This document shows, one piece after another, positions 1 through 6,166 of a stretch of 13,354 bases of DNA. The DNA lies in the NCBI GenBank assembly GCA_051252095.1, contig JBPOFK010000031.1:1-13354 (forward strand). The letters run 5' to 3'. The position numbers and the translations under genes are program-made. The notes under the pieces are model-generated. The model was not told the origin of the DNA, did no database searches, and saw only the letters and a program-made list of their open reading frames with translations. Each line of letters opens with the position of its first letter. The first letter of the stretch is position 1. The DNA comes from GCA-2401735 sp051252095 (GTDB taxonomy: Bacteria > Pseudomonadota > Gammaproteobacteria > Burkholderiales > Methylophilaceae).

Positions 1-24
1 GCGAAAGTAGGTCACTGCCAAGCT
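1..24 (+). rRNA. rrf: 3' end of 5S ribosomal RNA (partial)
   Basis: The first two dozen bases match the conserved 3' end of bacterial 5S rRNA: the GCGAAAGTAGG segment followed by CACTGCCAAGC is the proteobacterial 5S tail (E. coli has GCGAGAGTAGG and CTGCCAGGC in the same places). The gene begins before the window. The exact 3' end is uncertain by a few bases. A strong terminator follows 15 bases later, as expected for the last gene of an rRNA operon. Confidence 0.8.
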
Positions 25-38
25 TTTATTTATCTATT

Positions 39-62
39 AAAGCTCCTATTAGGAGCTTTTTT
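39..62 (+). terminator. Rho-independent terminator of the rRNA operon
   Basis: AAAGCTCC at 39-46 pairs perfectly with GGAGCTTT at 52-59 across a 5-base loop, and the 3' arm runs into a T tract ending at 62. Its position just after the 5S tail makes it the likely rrn operon terminator. Confidence 0.85.
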
Positions 63-82
63 AGTTTGTGCAATATATATAG

Positions 83-113
83 AAAAAGCCTCACTTATCT
101 AGTGAGGCTTTTT
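83..113. terminator. Second, bidirectional terminator hairpin
   Basis: A perfect 12-bp stem (AAAAAGCCTCAC at 83-94 with GTGAGGCTTTTT at 102-113) encloses a 7-base loop. It has an A tract before and a T tract after, so it could stop transcription from either side. Tandem terminators are common after rRNA operons; this one probably backs up the hairpin at 39-62. Confidence 0.8.
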
Positions 114-222
114 GCTTTTATACAACTAGTCAGGTCAAATTTATTCTAACCCGAACAGTGGCGATAGCAATTTTCTTTTAATCTGGGTATAGTGAAGCAA
201 TAAGCATGAATAGGTTACAAGT

Positions 223-699
223 ATGATGCGACTGCCAGTCTTTGTTATTGTGATGTTTTTAAGCCATTCAGTATTTGCTGAAGATGATGTTAAGCCGACT
301 TGTTATGCTGATTGTAATAAACCACTTCAGCAGGGAAAGATAGATAAGCCACTAGAAAAAGGGGTGGATTCTATAAATCTTTCATTTGGCAAAGAAAGTG
401 CTTTACTTAAACCAAGCAAGCGCAGTGACATGCTGTCCTTTGGACAGCAAGATTCATTGCTTCAAATGGGAAAAAGCGCAAAACAACTTGCTTTTGGCGA
501 AGAGAGTACTGAATTGAAACCTGGTAAAAAAGATGATATTTTACAACGCGGGCAATATGATAATAAGCTAGCGTTTGGAAACAATACTAATAACTTAACT
601 TTTGGGCGTGAAAGCAAGCAATTAACTAGAGGTCAGCAACAGGATAAATTAACTTTTGGGCGTGAAAGTGACCGTCTTGAATTTTGTCATGAACGCTAA
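223..699 (+). CDS. Secreted nonapeptide-repeat protein of unknown function
   Basis: I do not recognise this 158-residue protein. Residues 1-19 look like a Sec signal peptide (MMRLP, a hydrophobic core, then VFA before EDD), so the product should be periplasmic or exported. After a short linker with Cys27 and Cys31, residues 36-152 are thirteen back-to-back 9-residue units with no gap or indel. Nearly every unit fits x-x-G-x-x-x-x-x-L, often x-F-G-x-E-S-x-x-L. Units with F before G tend to alternate with units carrying P, M or R there, giving a partial 18-residue period. A third Cys (155) falls where a fourteenth unit's Gly would be, and the protein ends three residues later. The start is ATG at 223, or the next ATG at 226; the ribosome binding site is weak (TAGG about 8 bases upstream). 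It converges on rlmJ, with 13 bases between stop codons. That it is a real gene is likely; its role is unknown. Confidence 0.75.
   Translation: MMRLPVFVIVMFLSHSVFAEDDVKPTCYADCNKPLQQGKIDKPLEKGVDSINLSFGKESALLKPSKRSDMLSFGQQDSLLQMGKSAKQLAFGEESTELKPGKKDDILQRGQYDNKLAFGNNTNNLTFGRESKQLTRGQQQDKLTFGRESDRLEFCHER
328..678 (+). repeat. Thirteen tandem 27-bp units coding 9-residue repeats
   Basis: These are 13 in-frame units of exactly 27 bp, coding residues 36-152. At DNA level most copies have diverged, but a 20-bp identical run starts at both 595 and 649. That is two units apart, pointing to a recent 54-bp duplication near the 3' end. Confidence 0.85.
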
Positions 700-712
700 A
701 GTGCTTTAAATA

Positions 713-1561
713 TTAATCAGTGCTATAAGTTAGCTCTGTCGCACGGCTTGAATCTTGACCTAAGTGCATTTCTAATATTGGTAGTGACTCTTTTAGTCTC
801 TGATGCATTGTCCATGGCGGATTAATAACAAATAGACCACTGCCATGCATACCATAACCATCTGCTGAAGGGGTATGCACTTGCAGTGTTACATTTAACC
901 AGTTAGCTAACTTTAATTCTTTAAGCCCTTTAATCATTGGCGCAGACCAATTATTTGGTAATAAAGGATACCAAATAATATAACAACCAGTTGCGAAACG
1001 CTTTAATCCCTCTTCTATTGCAGTGATCACTGTTTGATAATCTTTTTTATCTTCATAGGGAGGGTCTATTATGACAATGCCACGTTTGCTGATGGGTGGT
1101 AAGTATGCTTTAAGTCCTTGGAAGCCATCTTGTAATAAAATCTTTGTCTGTTTACTAACGTTGTTTTTAAAATTTTCAGACAAGATTTGATGCTCTTTCG
1201 GATGCAACTCAAATAAATATAGCTTATCATTAGACCTCAAAAAAGACGCTGTAATTTTTGGTGAGCCTGGATAAATGCTTAGAGATTGATTGGGGTTAAA
1301 TGACTGTATCACTTCAACAAATTGAGCAAGTGATTGCGGCAGTGATTTTGCATTAAGTAAACGAGATATACCGGATTCAAATTCCTTATTTTTTTGAGAG
1401 AATTCGCTATTAATGGGGTATGTGCCTGCACCCGCATGTGTATCAATTACTGTATAAGGCTTATCTTTTTGATTGTAGTAATCAAGCACAAGACTAAGTA
1501 AATAGTGTTTGAGTATGTCGGCATGATTGCCAGCATGGAATGCGTGACGATAACTAAGCAT
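713..1561 (-). CDS. rlmJ: 23S rRNA (adenine2030-N6)-methyltransferase RlmJ
   Basis: RlmJ (YhiR family) uses S-adenosylmethionine to methylate N6 of A2030 in 23S rRNA. The 282-residue length matches the E. coli protein (280). The N-terminus MLSYRHAFHAGNHADILKH is the family hallmark. The SAM-binding motif I is visible as D40-T-H-A-G-A-G46, and the amino-methyltransferase catalytic motif as D166-P-P-Y-E170, close to D164-P-P-Y of E. coli. The start is the ATG at 1561, the only one consistent with the conserved N-terminus; no strong ribosome binding site precedes it. The gene is monocistronic, divergent from the EF-hand gene at 1694 and convergent with the repeat protein. Its closeness to an rRNA operon is probably chance. 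The family call is firm. Confidence 0.95.
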   Translation of the reverse strand: MLSYRHAFHAGNHADILKHYLLSLVLDYYNQKDKPYTVIDTHAGAGTYPINSEFSQKNKEFESGISRLLNAKSLPQSLAQFVEVIQSFNPNQSLSIYPGSPKITASFLRSNDKLYLFELHPKEHQILSENFKNNVSKQTKILLQDGFQGLKAYLPPISKRGIVIIDPPYEDKKDYQTVITAIEEGLKRFATGCYIIWYPLLPNNWSAPMIKGLKELKLANWLNVTLQVHTPSADGYGMHGSGLFVINPPWTMHQRLKESLPILEMHLGQDSSRATELTYSTD

Positions 1562-1588
1562 GGAGATGTCTTTTTGAAACTAAAGATT

Positions 1589-1594
1589 ATTATA
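1589..1594 (-). promoter_or_regulatory. Possible -10 box of the rlmJ promoter
   Basis: Read on the minus strand this is a perfect TATAAT, 28 bases before the rlmJ start. No convincing -35 box lies 16-18 bases further upstream, so this is tentative. The site is part of an AT-rich near-palindrome that also reads TATAAT on the plus strand. Confidence 0.3.
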
Positions 1595-1658
1595 ATAGAC
1601 TAATCATTAAGTGGATGGGCTTTGTAGCCACAATTTAAACTTATGCGTTATATATATG

Positions 1659-1672
1659 ATGCAATATTGCAT
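1659..1672. promoter_or_regulatory. 14-bp perfect palindrome before the first EF-hand gene
   Basis: ATGCAATATTGCAT is a perfect inverted repeat without a spacer. It lies 8 bases before the AAGGAG ribosome binding site of the gene at 1694, just after an alternating TA run. Its position fits an operator or a small leader hairpin. No regulator can be named from the sequence. Confidence 0.35.
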
Positions 1673-1693
1673 TCTCATAAAAGGAGTCCTTAA

Positions 1694-1999
1694 ATGAAAA
1701 AATCAATAACGACAATTCTAATATCATCTGTATTGGCGCTAGGAGCAATAACAGCTTATGCTAACCATCATGAAGCCAAGGAAACTGAAAAGCATGAGAT
1801 TTCTGCAGATACTGATAATGATGGCAAAGTAAGTTATGAAGAGTTCAAAAATGCACGTATGAAACATATGGATGCGCACTTCAAACGTAGAGACTTAAAT
1901 GGTGATGGATACATTGATGCTGAGGAAAGTAAAGCTGCACGGGCGCACATGAAAGCAAGACATCATGACAAAAAACATTGCCAAAGGAAACAAAAGTAG
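1694..1999 (+). CDS. Small periplasmic EF-hand protein
   Basis: This 101-residue protein has a clear signal peptide (MKKS, a hydrophobic stretch to about residue 20, cleavage after AYA at 23). It carries two canonical EF-hand calcium loops. Loop 1 is D39-x-D41-x-D43-G44 with E50 in position 12; loop 2 is D67-x-N69-x-D71-G72 with D75 and E78. All main ligand positions are filled, so calcium binding is a sound inference. The mature protein is rich in His, Lys and Glu, with a basic His-rich tail from about residue 83. The start is well fixed by AAGGAG at 1681-1686, seven bases upstream. Its own terminator follows. The gene at 2099 is a paralogue with the same layout. Calcium sensing, buffering or a role in metal handling are all possible; the cellular role is unknown. 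Confidence 0.85.
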   Translation: MKKSITTILISSVLALGAITAYANHHEAKETEKHEISADTDNDGKVSYEEFKNARMKHMDAHFKRRDLNGDGYIDAEESKAARAHMKARHHDKKHCQRKQK

Positions 2000-2026
2000 T
2001 TGTTTGAAGTGATGATTTGAGACATC

Positions 2027-2052
2027 AAAGCGGCGCTATGCGCTGCTTTTTT
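2027..2052 (+). terminator. Rho-independent terminator after the first EF-hand gene
   Basis: AAAGCGGCGC at 2027-2036 pairs with GCGCTGCTTT at 2040-2049 (one G-T wobble) over a 3-base loop, followed by a run of T. It lies 28 bases after the stop codon and separates the two EF-hand genes into distinct transcripts. Confidence 0.85.
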
Positions 2053-2078
2053 GTTAAACTGTGGGTATTACAAATAAT
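2051..2078 (+). promoter_or_regulatory. Candidate sigma70 promoter of the second EF-hand gene
   Basis: TTGTTA at 2051-2056 and AATAAT at 2073-2078 are spaced by 16 bases (4 of 6 and 5 of 6 consensus matches). The -35 box overlaps the T tract of the preceding terminator. With a terminator upstream, the gene at 2099 needs its own promoter, which supports the call. Confidence 0.45.
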
Positions 2079-2098
2079 TTGAAAGCAGGTGAGGTATT

Positions 2099-2446
2099 AT
2101 GAAGCGGATCAACTTGATTACACTGGCAGTTTCAATACTAATAGGTAGTAATGCCTATGCTGAAGTTGAAGAAACAATTAACGATGTCATGAAAGCAGAT
2201 CATAATAATGATGGAAAAGTCAGTTTTGAGGAATACAAAGCCGTACATGATGCACGCATTATTGAGCGCTTTAACACTAAGGATATAAATCAAGATGGTT
2301 TCATTGACTTAGAAGAAAAGCAAGTCGCTAAAGAAAAGTTGCAGGAAAAGCAGGAGGCAGAAAAAAAAGCTGAAAAAGAGGAGTTACGTGAAGATTATGA
2401 AGAGGATAAGAAAAGACGTAAAAGGCATTTTTTCAAATACCAATAA
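2099..2446 (+). CDS. Periplasmic EF-hand protein with charged helical tail
   Basis: This 115-residue protein is a paralogue of the one at 1694. It has a signal peptide to about residue 21 (cleavage after AYA, then EVEE). Two EF-hand loops follow: D34-x-N36-x-D38-G39 with E45, and D62-x-N64-x-D66-G67 with D70 and E73. All key calcium ligands are present. Unlike its neighbour, it continues with about 35 residues made almost only of Lys, Glu, Arg and Asp (residues 74-110). This is likely a single long helix or coiled coil, ending in the basic KRRKRHFFKYQ. The start is supported by GGTGAGG a few bases upstream (2088-2094). The CDF transporter gene begins 51 bases downstream and may be cotranscribed. 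The function beyond probable calcium binding is not known. Confidence 0.85.
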   Translation: MKRINLITLAVSILIGSNAYAEVEETINDVMKADHNNDGKVSFEEYKAVHDARIIERFNTKDINQDGFIDLEEKQVAKEKLQEKQEAEKKAEKEELREDYEEDKKRRKRHFFKYQ

Positions 2447-2497
2447 ATTGAAGTATATTCCAGAACATAAGTATTTTAGGCTTAAAACATACTGCAT

Positions 2498-3142
2498 ATG
2501 AGCTCTCACAACAATCATCAAACGCAAATAGATAAAAGCAATAAAAATCTTTTTTTGATACCATTTTTACTAATTCTTTTTTTTGCTTTTGTGGAGTTTG
2601 CAGGCGGCGTGTGGACCCAGTCTTTGGCGCTGTTAGGTGACGCTTGGCATATGTTTTCTGACTCGCTTTCTCTTGGTTTAGCGATGTTTGCAGTTTATAG
2701 AACAAGAAAAAAAGCAAAAAGTAACGCCGAGTTAATTGCTTCAATCATTAATGTTGTCTTGATGTATGGCGTCATTGTTTGGATGATAATAGAGGCGCTT
2801 GAGCGCATTAGTCAGCCGCGGGAAGTCGTCGGTGGCTATGTGATTATTATTGCACTTGTCGGGCTAATCGTGAATGTTATTGTAGCCAAACAGTTACATC
2901 ATGATGAAATGGAGAAAAGCTTAAATCATCAGGCTGCGTTATTGCATGTTATTGGTGACTTGTTGGGGTCTATTGCAGCTTTAGCGGCAGGCTTGGTTAT
3001 TTATTTGACTGGTTGGTTGTTAATCGACCCAGTGCTATCTTTGTTTATATCTTTGTTGTTACTCATTGCTACGATTAACCTTAGTAGGCAAGTATGGTTG
3101 AGCCTTTCTGGCAAAGCCACCACGCAACTTCATCACCACTGA
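2498..3142 (+). CDS. Cation diffusion facilitator lacking the C-terminal domain
   Basis: CDF proteins are inner-membrane antiporters that move Zn2+, Co2+ or Cd2+ out of the cytoplasm in exchange for protons. This one shows six hydrophobic helices. It carries the paired metal-site motifs of zinc-type CDFs: H51-x-x-x-D55 in helix 2 (GDAWHMFSD) and H150-x-x-x-D154 in helix 5 (HVIGDLLGS). The His/Asp set points to Zn-like specificity. The N-terminus (MSSHNNHQTQ) and the last residues (HHH) are His-bearing. At 214 residues it is roughly 80-90 short of the usual size, because it stops soon after helix 6. The cytoplasmic regulatory and dimerisation domain is absent, and I see no continuation of it in any frame downstream. 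It is thus probably a natural CTD-less CDF, not a frameshift. The ribosome binding site is weak. It lies 51 bases after the EF-hand gene in the same direction. Confidence 0.88.
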   Translation: MSSHNNHQTQIDKSNKNLFLIPFLLILFFAFVEFAGGVWTQSLALLGDAWHMFSDSLSLGLAMFAVYRTRKKAKSNAELIASIINVVLMYGVIVWMIIEALERISQPREVVGGYVIIIALVGLIVNVIVAKQLHHDEMEKSLNHQAALLHVIGDLLGSIAALAAGLVIYLTGWLLIDPVLSLFISLLLLIATINLSRQVWLSLSGKATTQLHHH

Positions 3143-3259
3143 GTAGGCTGTTTTGTGTATCAGCGAGTATGATTAAACCAACTTACTAATTTTTATATAG
3201 GAAATTGGGTTATCGGCGTTCAACTACTCTGGTAATATTTATATAAATGGAGTAGGGGT

Positions 3260-3889
3260 CTATTTTTCTAGATTTTTAATCCATTTGAGCAATGGCGCCC
3301 ACTGTTCCAGGTCTTTTTTCGCTTTATAAACAGGCATATCAAATATGCTAATGCCTTGTTCAGCAGTGTGTGAGTAGATCTGCGCGTTTCGTAAGTTACC
3401 AATCACTGGAAATCCGCTTTCATCAAGGTATTGAAATAGATTCTCTGCAGCCTTTGTTCTGCTGGCTACACGCATGCCTAGCATGGCGACGAATGTACGT
3501 TCTTTTCGAACCGCTTTTTCAGCCTTAAGTATGTCAATAAACTCTTGTGTTGCGTTTATATCGTAAGTTGATGCTTGCATTGGTACAATCACCCAATCCG
3601 CTTCTTTAACAGCGTTGCTGAGTTTGTCACCTCTAATACCTGCAGGCGAGTCAATAATTGCAAATTCAATGTTTTTTTTCTTAGCCAGCGCATCTCGATT
3701 GCTAGCACTACTAATTTTTGATAAGTGCTCAGGTCTTCTCCCAAGCCAGCCATAAGAAGATTGTTGTTTATCAAGGTCTAACAGGCAAACGTTTTTACCC
3801 TTACTGGCGAAGTAGCCAGCCAGATTAGTTGATAGCGTTGTTTTTCCACTTCCACCCTTTGGGTTTGCAATCAAAATTTTGATCATCAT
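3260..3889 (-). CDS. Orphan ParA/MinD-type ATPase
   Basis: This 209-residue protein is a ParA-family P-loop ATPase. The deviant Walker A K11-G-G-S-G-K16-T-T sits at the N-terminus, with the switch segment D39-L-D41-x-Q-x-S45 and a Walker B-like hydrophobic strand ending I-I-D-S-P-A-G after it. The family forms ATP-dependent dimers on DNA or membrane and positions plasmids, chromosomes, chemoreceptors, carboxysomes or other cargo, using a small partner protein that stimulates the ATPase. No helix-turn-helix domain precedes the ATPase, which is typical of small ParAs, and no parB lies nearby. The ATG pair at 3884-3889 gives the start, with GGAA a few bases before. It is the second gene of a two-gene unit with the small charged protein at 3936-4172 (46-base gap), a candidate partner. 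Its cargo is unknown. Confidence 0.9.
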   Translation of the reverse strand: MMIKILIANPKGGSGKTTLSTNLAGYFASKGKNVCLLDLDKQQSSYGWLGRRPEHLSKISSASNRDALAKKKNIEFAIIDSPAGIRGDKLSNAVKEADWVIVPMQASTYDINATQEFIDILKAEKAVRKERTFVAMLGMRVASRTKAAENLFQYLDESGFPVIGNLRNAQIYSHTAEQGISIFDMPVYKAKKDLEQWAPLLKWIKNLEK

Positions 3890-3935
3890 TCATTCCAGTG
3901 CGGTTAGATATGTCTATAGTGATTACCAGTTTACA

Positions 3936-4172
3936 TTATGATTTTTTATTTTTCTTGTTTTCTTTGTCGCGTAAAGAAGCAACTTTCTGTTTCCACTCTA
4001 GTAATTGTTCATCTTCTAGTTCTAATTGAATAGCAATTGCTTCCTCCTCAGTCACTTTGTCTTTCTCAAGCCGCTTTGGTAATTTACCTGTCATGCGTGA
4101 TAGTACTCGCTCTCTTTTTTCCCCAGAGAGTTCTTTTGCTTTAGATATATAGTTTTGTTTATTTGAAGACAT
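3936..4172 (-). CDS. Small charged protein, possible ParA partner
   Basis: I do not recognise this 78-residue protein. It is very hydrophilic. It has a Lys/Arg-rich N-terminal half (residues 5-39, including KRERVLSRMTGKLPKRLEK), an acidic helical stretch (42-59, EEEAIAIQLELEDEQLLEW) with hydrophobic residues spaced like an amphipathic helix or short coiled coil, and a lysine-rich end. There is no signal peptide or membrane segment. The start is well supported: AGGGGAAA (complement at 4176-4183) lies at good spacing. It is the first gene of the minus-strand unit that continues into the ParA ATPase. ParA activators typically use a short basic N-terminal segment, so the basic N-terminus fits a partner or cargo-adaptor role. 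That is inference from position and composition only. Confidence 0.7.
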   Translation of the reverse strand: MSSNKQNYISKAKELSGEKRERVLSRMTGKLPKRLEKDKVTEEEAIAIQLELEDEQLLEWKQKVASLRDKENKKNKKS

Positions 4173-4229
4173 TTGTTTCCCCTAATATGATGCAACGGCT
4201 AATATAGCTGATTTTTGATAAACTTTCTG

Positions 4230-4248
4230 TGACAAAATTATGACAAAA
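4230..4248. repeat. Two direct TGACAAAA repeats, 11 bp apart
   Basis: TGACAAAA occurs at 4230-4237 and 4241-4248, a spacing of about one helical turn. The site lies in the 170-base gap between two divergent units (the small protein/ParA pair and uvrC). On the minus strand it reads TTTTGTCA twice. It may be a regulator binding site for either gene, but could be chance in AT-rich DNA. Confidence 0.35.
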
Positions 4249-4343
4249 ATGCTTGCTATGCCATCCATTGTGATTCATTTAAGCATTCTTAATTTAACGC
4301 CATAATTACAGTGCTACTTAGCATTAACTGTTAAAATTATTTG

Positions 4344-6143
4344 ATGGCTGATATAAAAAAGATTATAAAGAGCTTACCAAATTTACCTGGTGTTTACCGC
4401 ATGATCAATGCAGATGAAACGGTGATATATGTTGGTAAGGCAAAAGACTTGAAAAAGCGTGTTTCAAGTTATTTCAATAAGAATATACCAAGCCCTAGGA
4501 CACGTATGATGGTTTCTCAAGTTGCTCGTATTGAAACCACTGTCACGCGCACGGAAGCAGAGGCACTGTTACTAGAGAACAACCTTATTAAGAGCATTAT
4601 GCCTCGTTATAACGTGTTGTTCCGCGATGATAAGTCATACCCTTATATTGCGCTTACAGGAGATGCATTCCCACGATTAGCATTCCATCGTGGGGCGCAG
4701 CGTAAAAATACACAATATTTTGGACCGTTTCCTAACAGTGTCGCTGTGCGTGAAAGTATACAATTATTACAAAAGGTTTTTAAATTACGCACCTGTGAAA
4801 ACTCAGTTTTTTCTAATCGAACAAGGCCCTGTTTACAATACCAAATAGAACGTTGCACTGCACCATGTGTGGAGTATATTAGTGTTGAAGATTACCAGCA
4901 TGATGTGCATCATGCAGCGATGTTTTTGCAAGGGAAAACCAATGAGGTGTTGAATGCCTTGGGTGAAAAGATGAATATGGCAGCAGACAAGCAGGCTTAT
5001 GAGGCTGCTGCCGTATTTAGAGACAGGATGCAAGCGCTCAGACAAGTCCAGGCTAAGCAATTTGTGAGTGACTTTAGTGTGTCTGATGCCGATGTGATTG
5101 CCTGTGCAAATTTAGATAATCAGCACTGCATTAATTTAGTCATGATTCGGGGTGGGCGACATCTCGGCGATAAAAGTTTCTTTCCCAAAAACAGCCAAGA
5201 TGCCACGTTGACAGAGACAGTAGAGGCTTTTCTAACACAACATTACATGGCGCAGAATACCCCGCCCTTACTTGTTTGTGGCGCAAATGTTGATGTAGAA
5301 GGCTTCAGTGCTGTTTTAAGCGAGCAAGCAAACAGAAAAATAAGAATCATCACCAATGCCATTGGCGATAAACGTGTTTGGTTGAAAATGGCACAAACTA
5401 ATGCAGAGTTGGCGCTTGGTCAGCGCGCTGTGACTTCAGCCAATCAAGCAGCTAAGTTGGTAGCATTAAAAGAAGCTTTAAATCTTTCTGAAACGGTTGA
5501 ACGAATCGAGTGCTTTGATATTAGCCATACCATGGGAGAGGCAACGGTGGGTAGCTGTGTAGTATTTGATAAAGGCGATATGCAAAATAGTGAATACAGG
5601 CGCTATAACATCAAGGGAATTACACCGGGTGACGATTATGCTGCAATGCGCGATGTTTTAACGCGTCGTTATAAGAAGGTAGCCGCGGGAGAGGGTGTTC
5701 GTCCTGATTTAGTGTTTATTGATGGCGGCAAAGGTCAGCTAGGTGTTGCAGTAGAGGTTATGCAGGAGGTCGGCCTAGACGATTTATTACTCATCGGTAT
5801 TGCGAAAGGTGAAGAGCGTAAACCAGGATTGGAAACAATGATCTTTTCTGACACAGGAGAGATGCTTAATTTGGAACAGGATAATAAAGGTTTACATTTG
5901 TTGCAACAGATTCGAGATGAAGCACACCGTTTCGCGATTACTGGGCATCGAGCTAAGCGAGCAAAAGCACGGGTAACATCTACATTAGAAGATATTGATG
6001 GTGTAGGGGCAAAGCGTCGTAAAGCCTTGTTAACGCGTTTTGGTGGATTAGATGGGGTAAAAAATGCTAGCATAGACGAACTTATACAAGTTGATGGTAT
6101 AAGTCCTAGCTTGGCAGAGAAAGTGTACGGCCAGTTCCATTAA
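4344..6143 (+). CDS. uvrC: UvrABC excinuclease subunit C
   Basis: UvrC makes the two incisions around a DNA lesion during nucleotide excision repair, after UvrA and UvrB load. With ATG at 4344 it is 599 residues, the usual size. Domains in order: GIY-YIG nuclease (G16-V-Y18, Y29-V-G31, R39, E78) for the 3' cut; a cysteine cluster C151-x11-C163-x7-C171-x3-C175 with the spacing reported for the iron-sulfur cluster of E. coli UvrC; the UVR motif that binds UvrB (about 205-240); the RNase H-like domain for the 5' cut (ECFDISH, FIDGGKGQL, DEAHRFAITGHR); and a tandem helix-hairpin-helix DNA-binding end. A TTG at 4341 directly before the ATG could also serve as start. No good ribosome binding site is visible. 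pgsA follows after 23 bases, probably in one transcript. Confidence 0.98.
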   Translation: MADIKKIIKSLPNLPGVYRMINADETVIYVGKAKDLKKRVSSYFNKNIPSPRTRMMVSQVARIETTVTRTEAEALLLENNLIKSIMPRYNVLFRDDKSYPYIALTGDAFPRLAFHRGAQRKNTQYFGPFPNSVAVRESIQLLQKVFKLRTCENSVFSNRTRPCLQYQIERCTAPCVEYISVEDYQHDVHHAAMFLQGKTNEVLNALGEKMNMAADKQAYEAAAVFRDRMQALRQVQAKQFVSDFSVSDADVIACANLDNQHCINLVMIRGGRHLGDKSFFPKNSQDATLTETVEAFLTQHYMAQNTPPLLVCGANVDVEGFSAVLSEQANRKIRIITNAIGDKRVWLKMAQTNAELALGQRAVTSANQAAKLVALKEALNLSETVERIECFDISHTMGEATVGSCVVFDKGDMQNSEYRRYNIKGITPGDDYAAMRDVLTRRYKKVAAGEGVRPDLVFIDGGKGQLGVAVEVMQEVGLDDLLLIGIAKGEERKPGLETMIFSDTGEMLNLEQDNKGLHLLQQIRDEAHRFAITGHRAKRAKARVTSTLEDIDGVGAKRRKALLTRFGGLDGVKNASIDELIQVDGISPSLAEKVYGQFH

Positions 6144-6166
6144 AATTATTAGAAAAACTATTAACC

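Noticed and set aside
328..678. RTX calcium repeats in the nonapeptide protein
   Set aside because: The 9-residue period fits, but the GGxGxD ligand pattern is absent and there is an N-terminal signal peptide instead of a type I signal.
2433..2744. Minus-strand open frame of 103 codons
   Set aside because: It overlaps the EF-hand end and the clearly coding CDF gene; its composition is not protein-like and no ribosome binding site is seen.
3143..3259. Missing CDF C-terminal domain in another frame
   Set aside because: The 117 bases are AT-rich, carry stops in all frames and show no CDF-like residues.
4643..6073. Minus-strand open frames inside uvrC
   Set aside because: They are shadows of the uvrC reading frame with no family resemblance.
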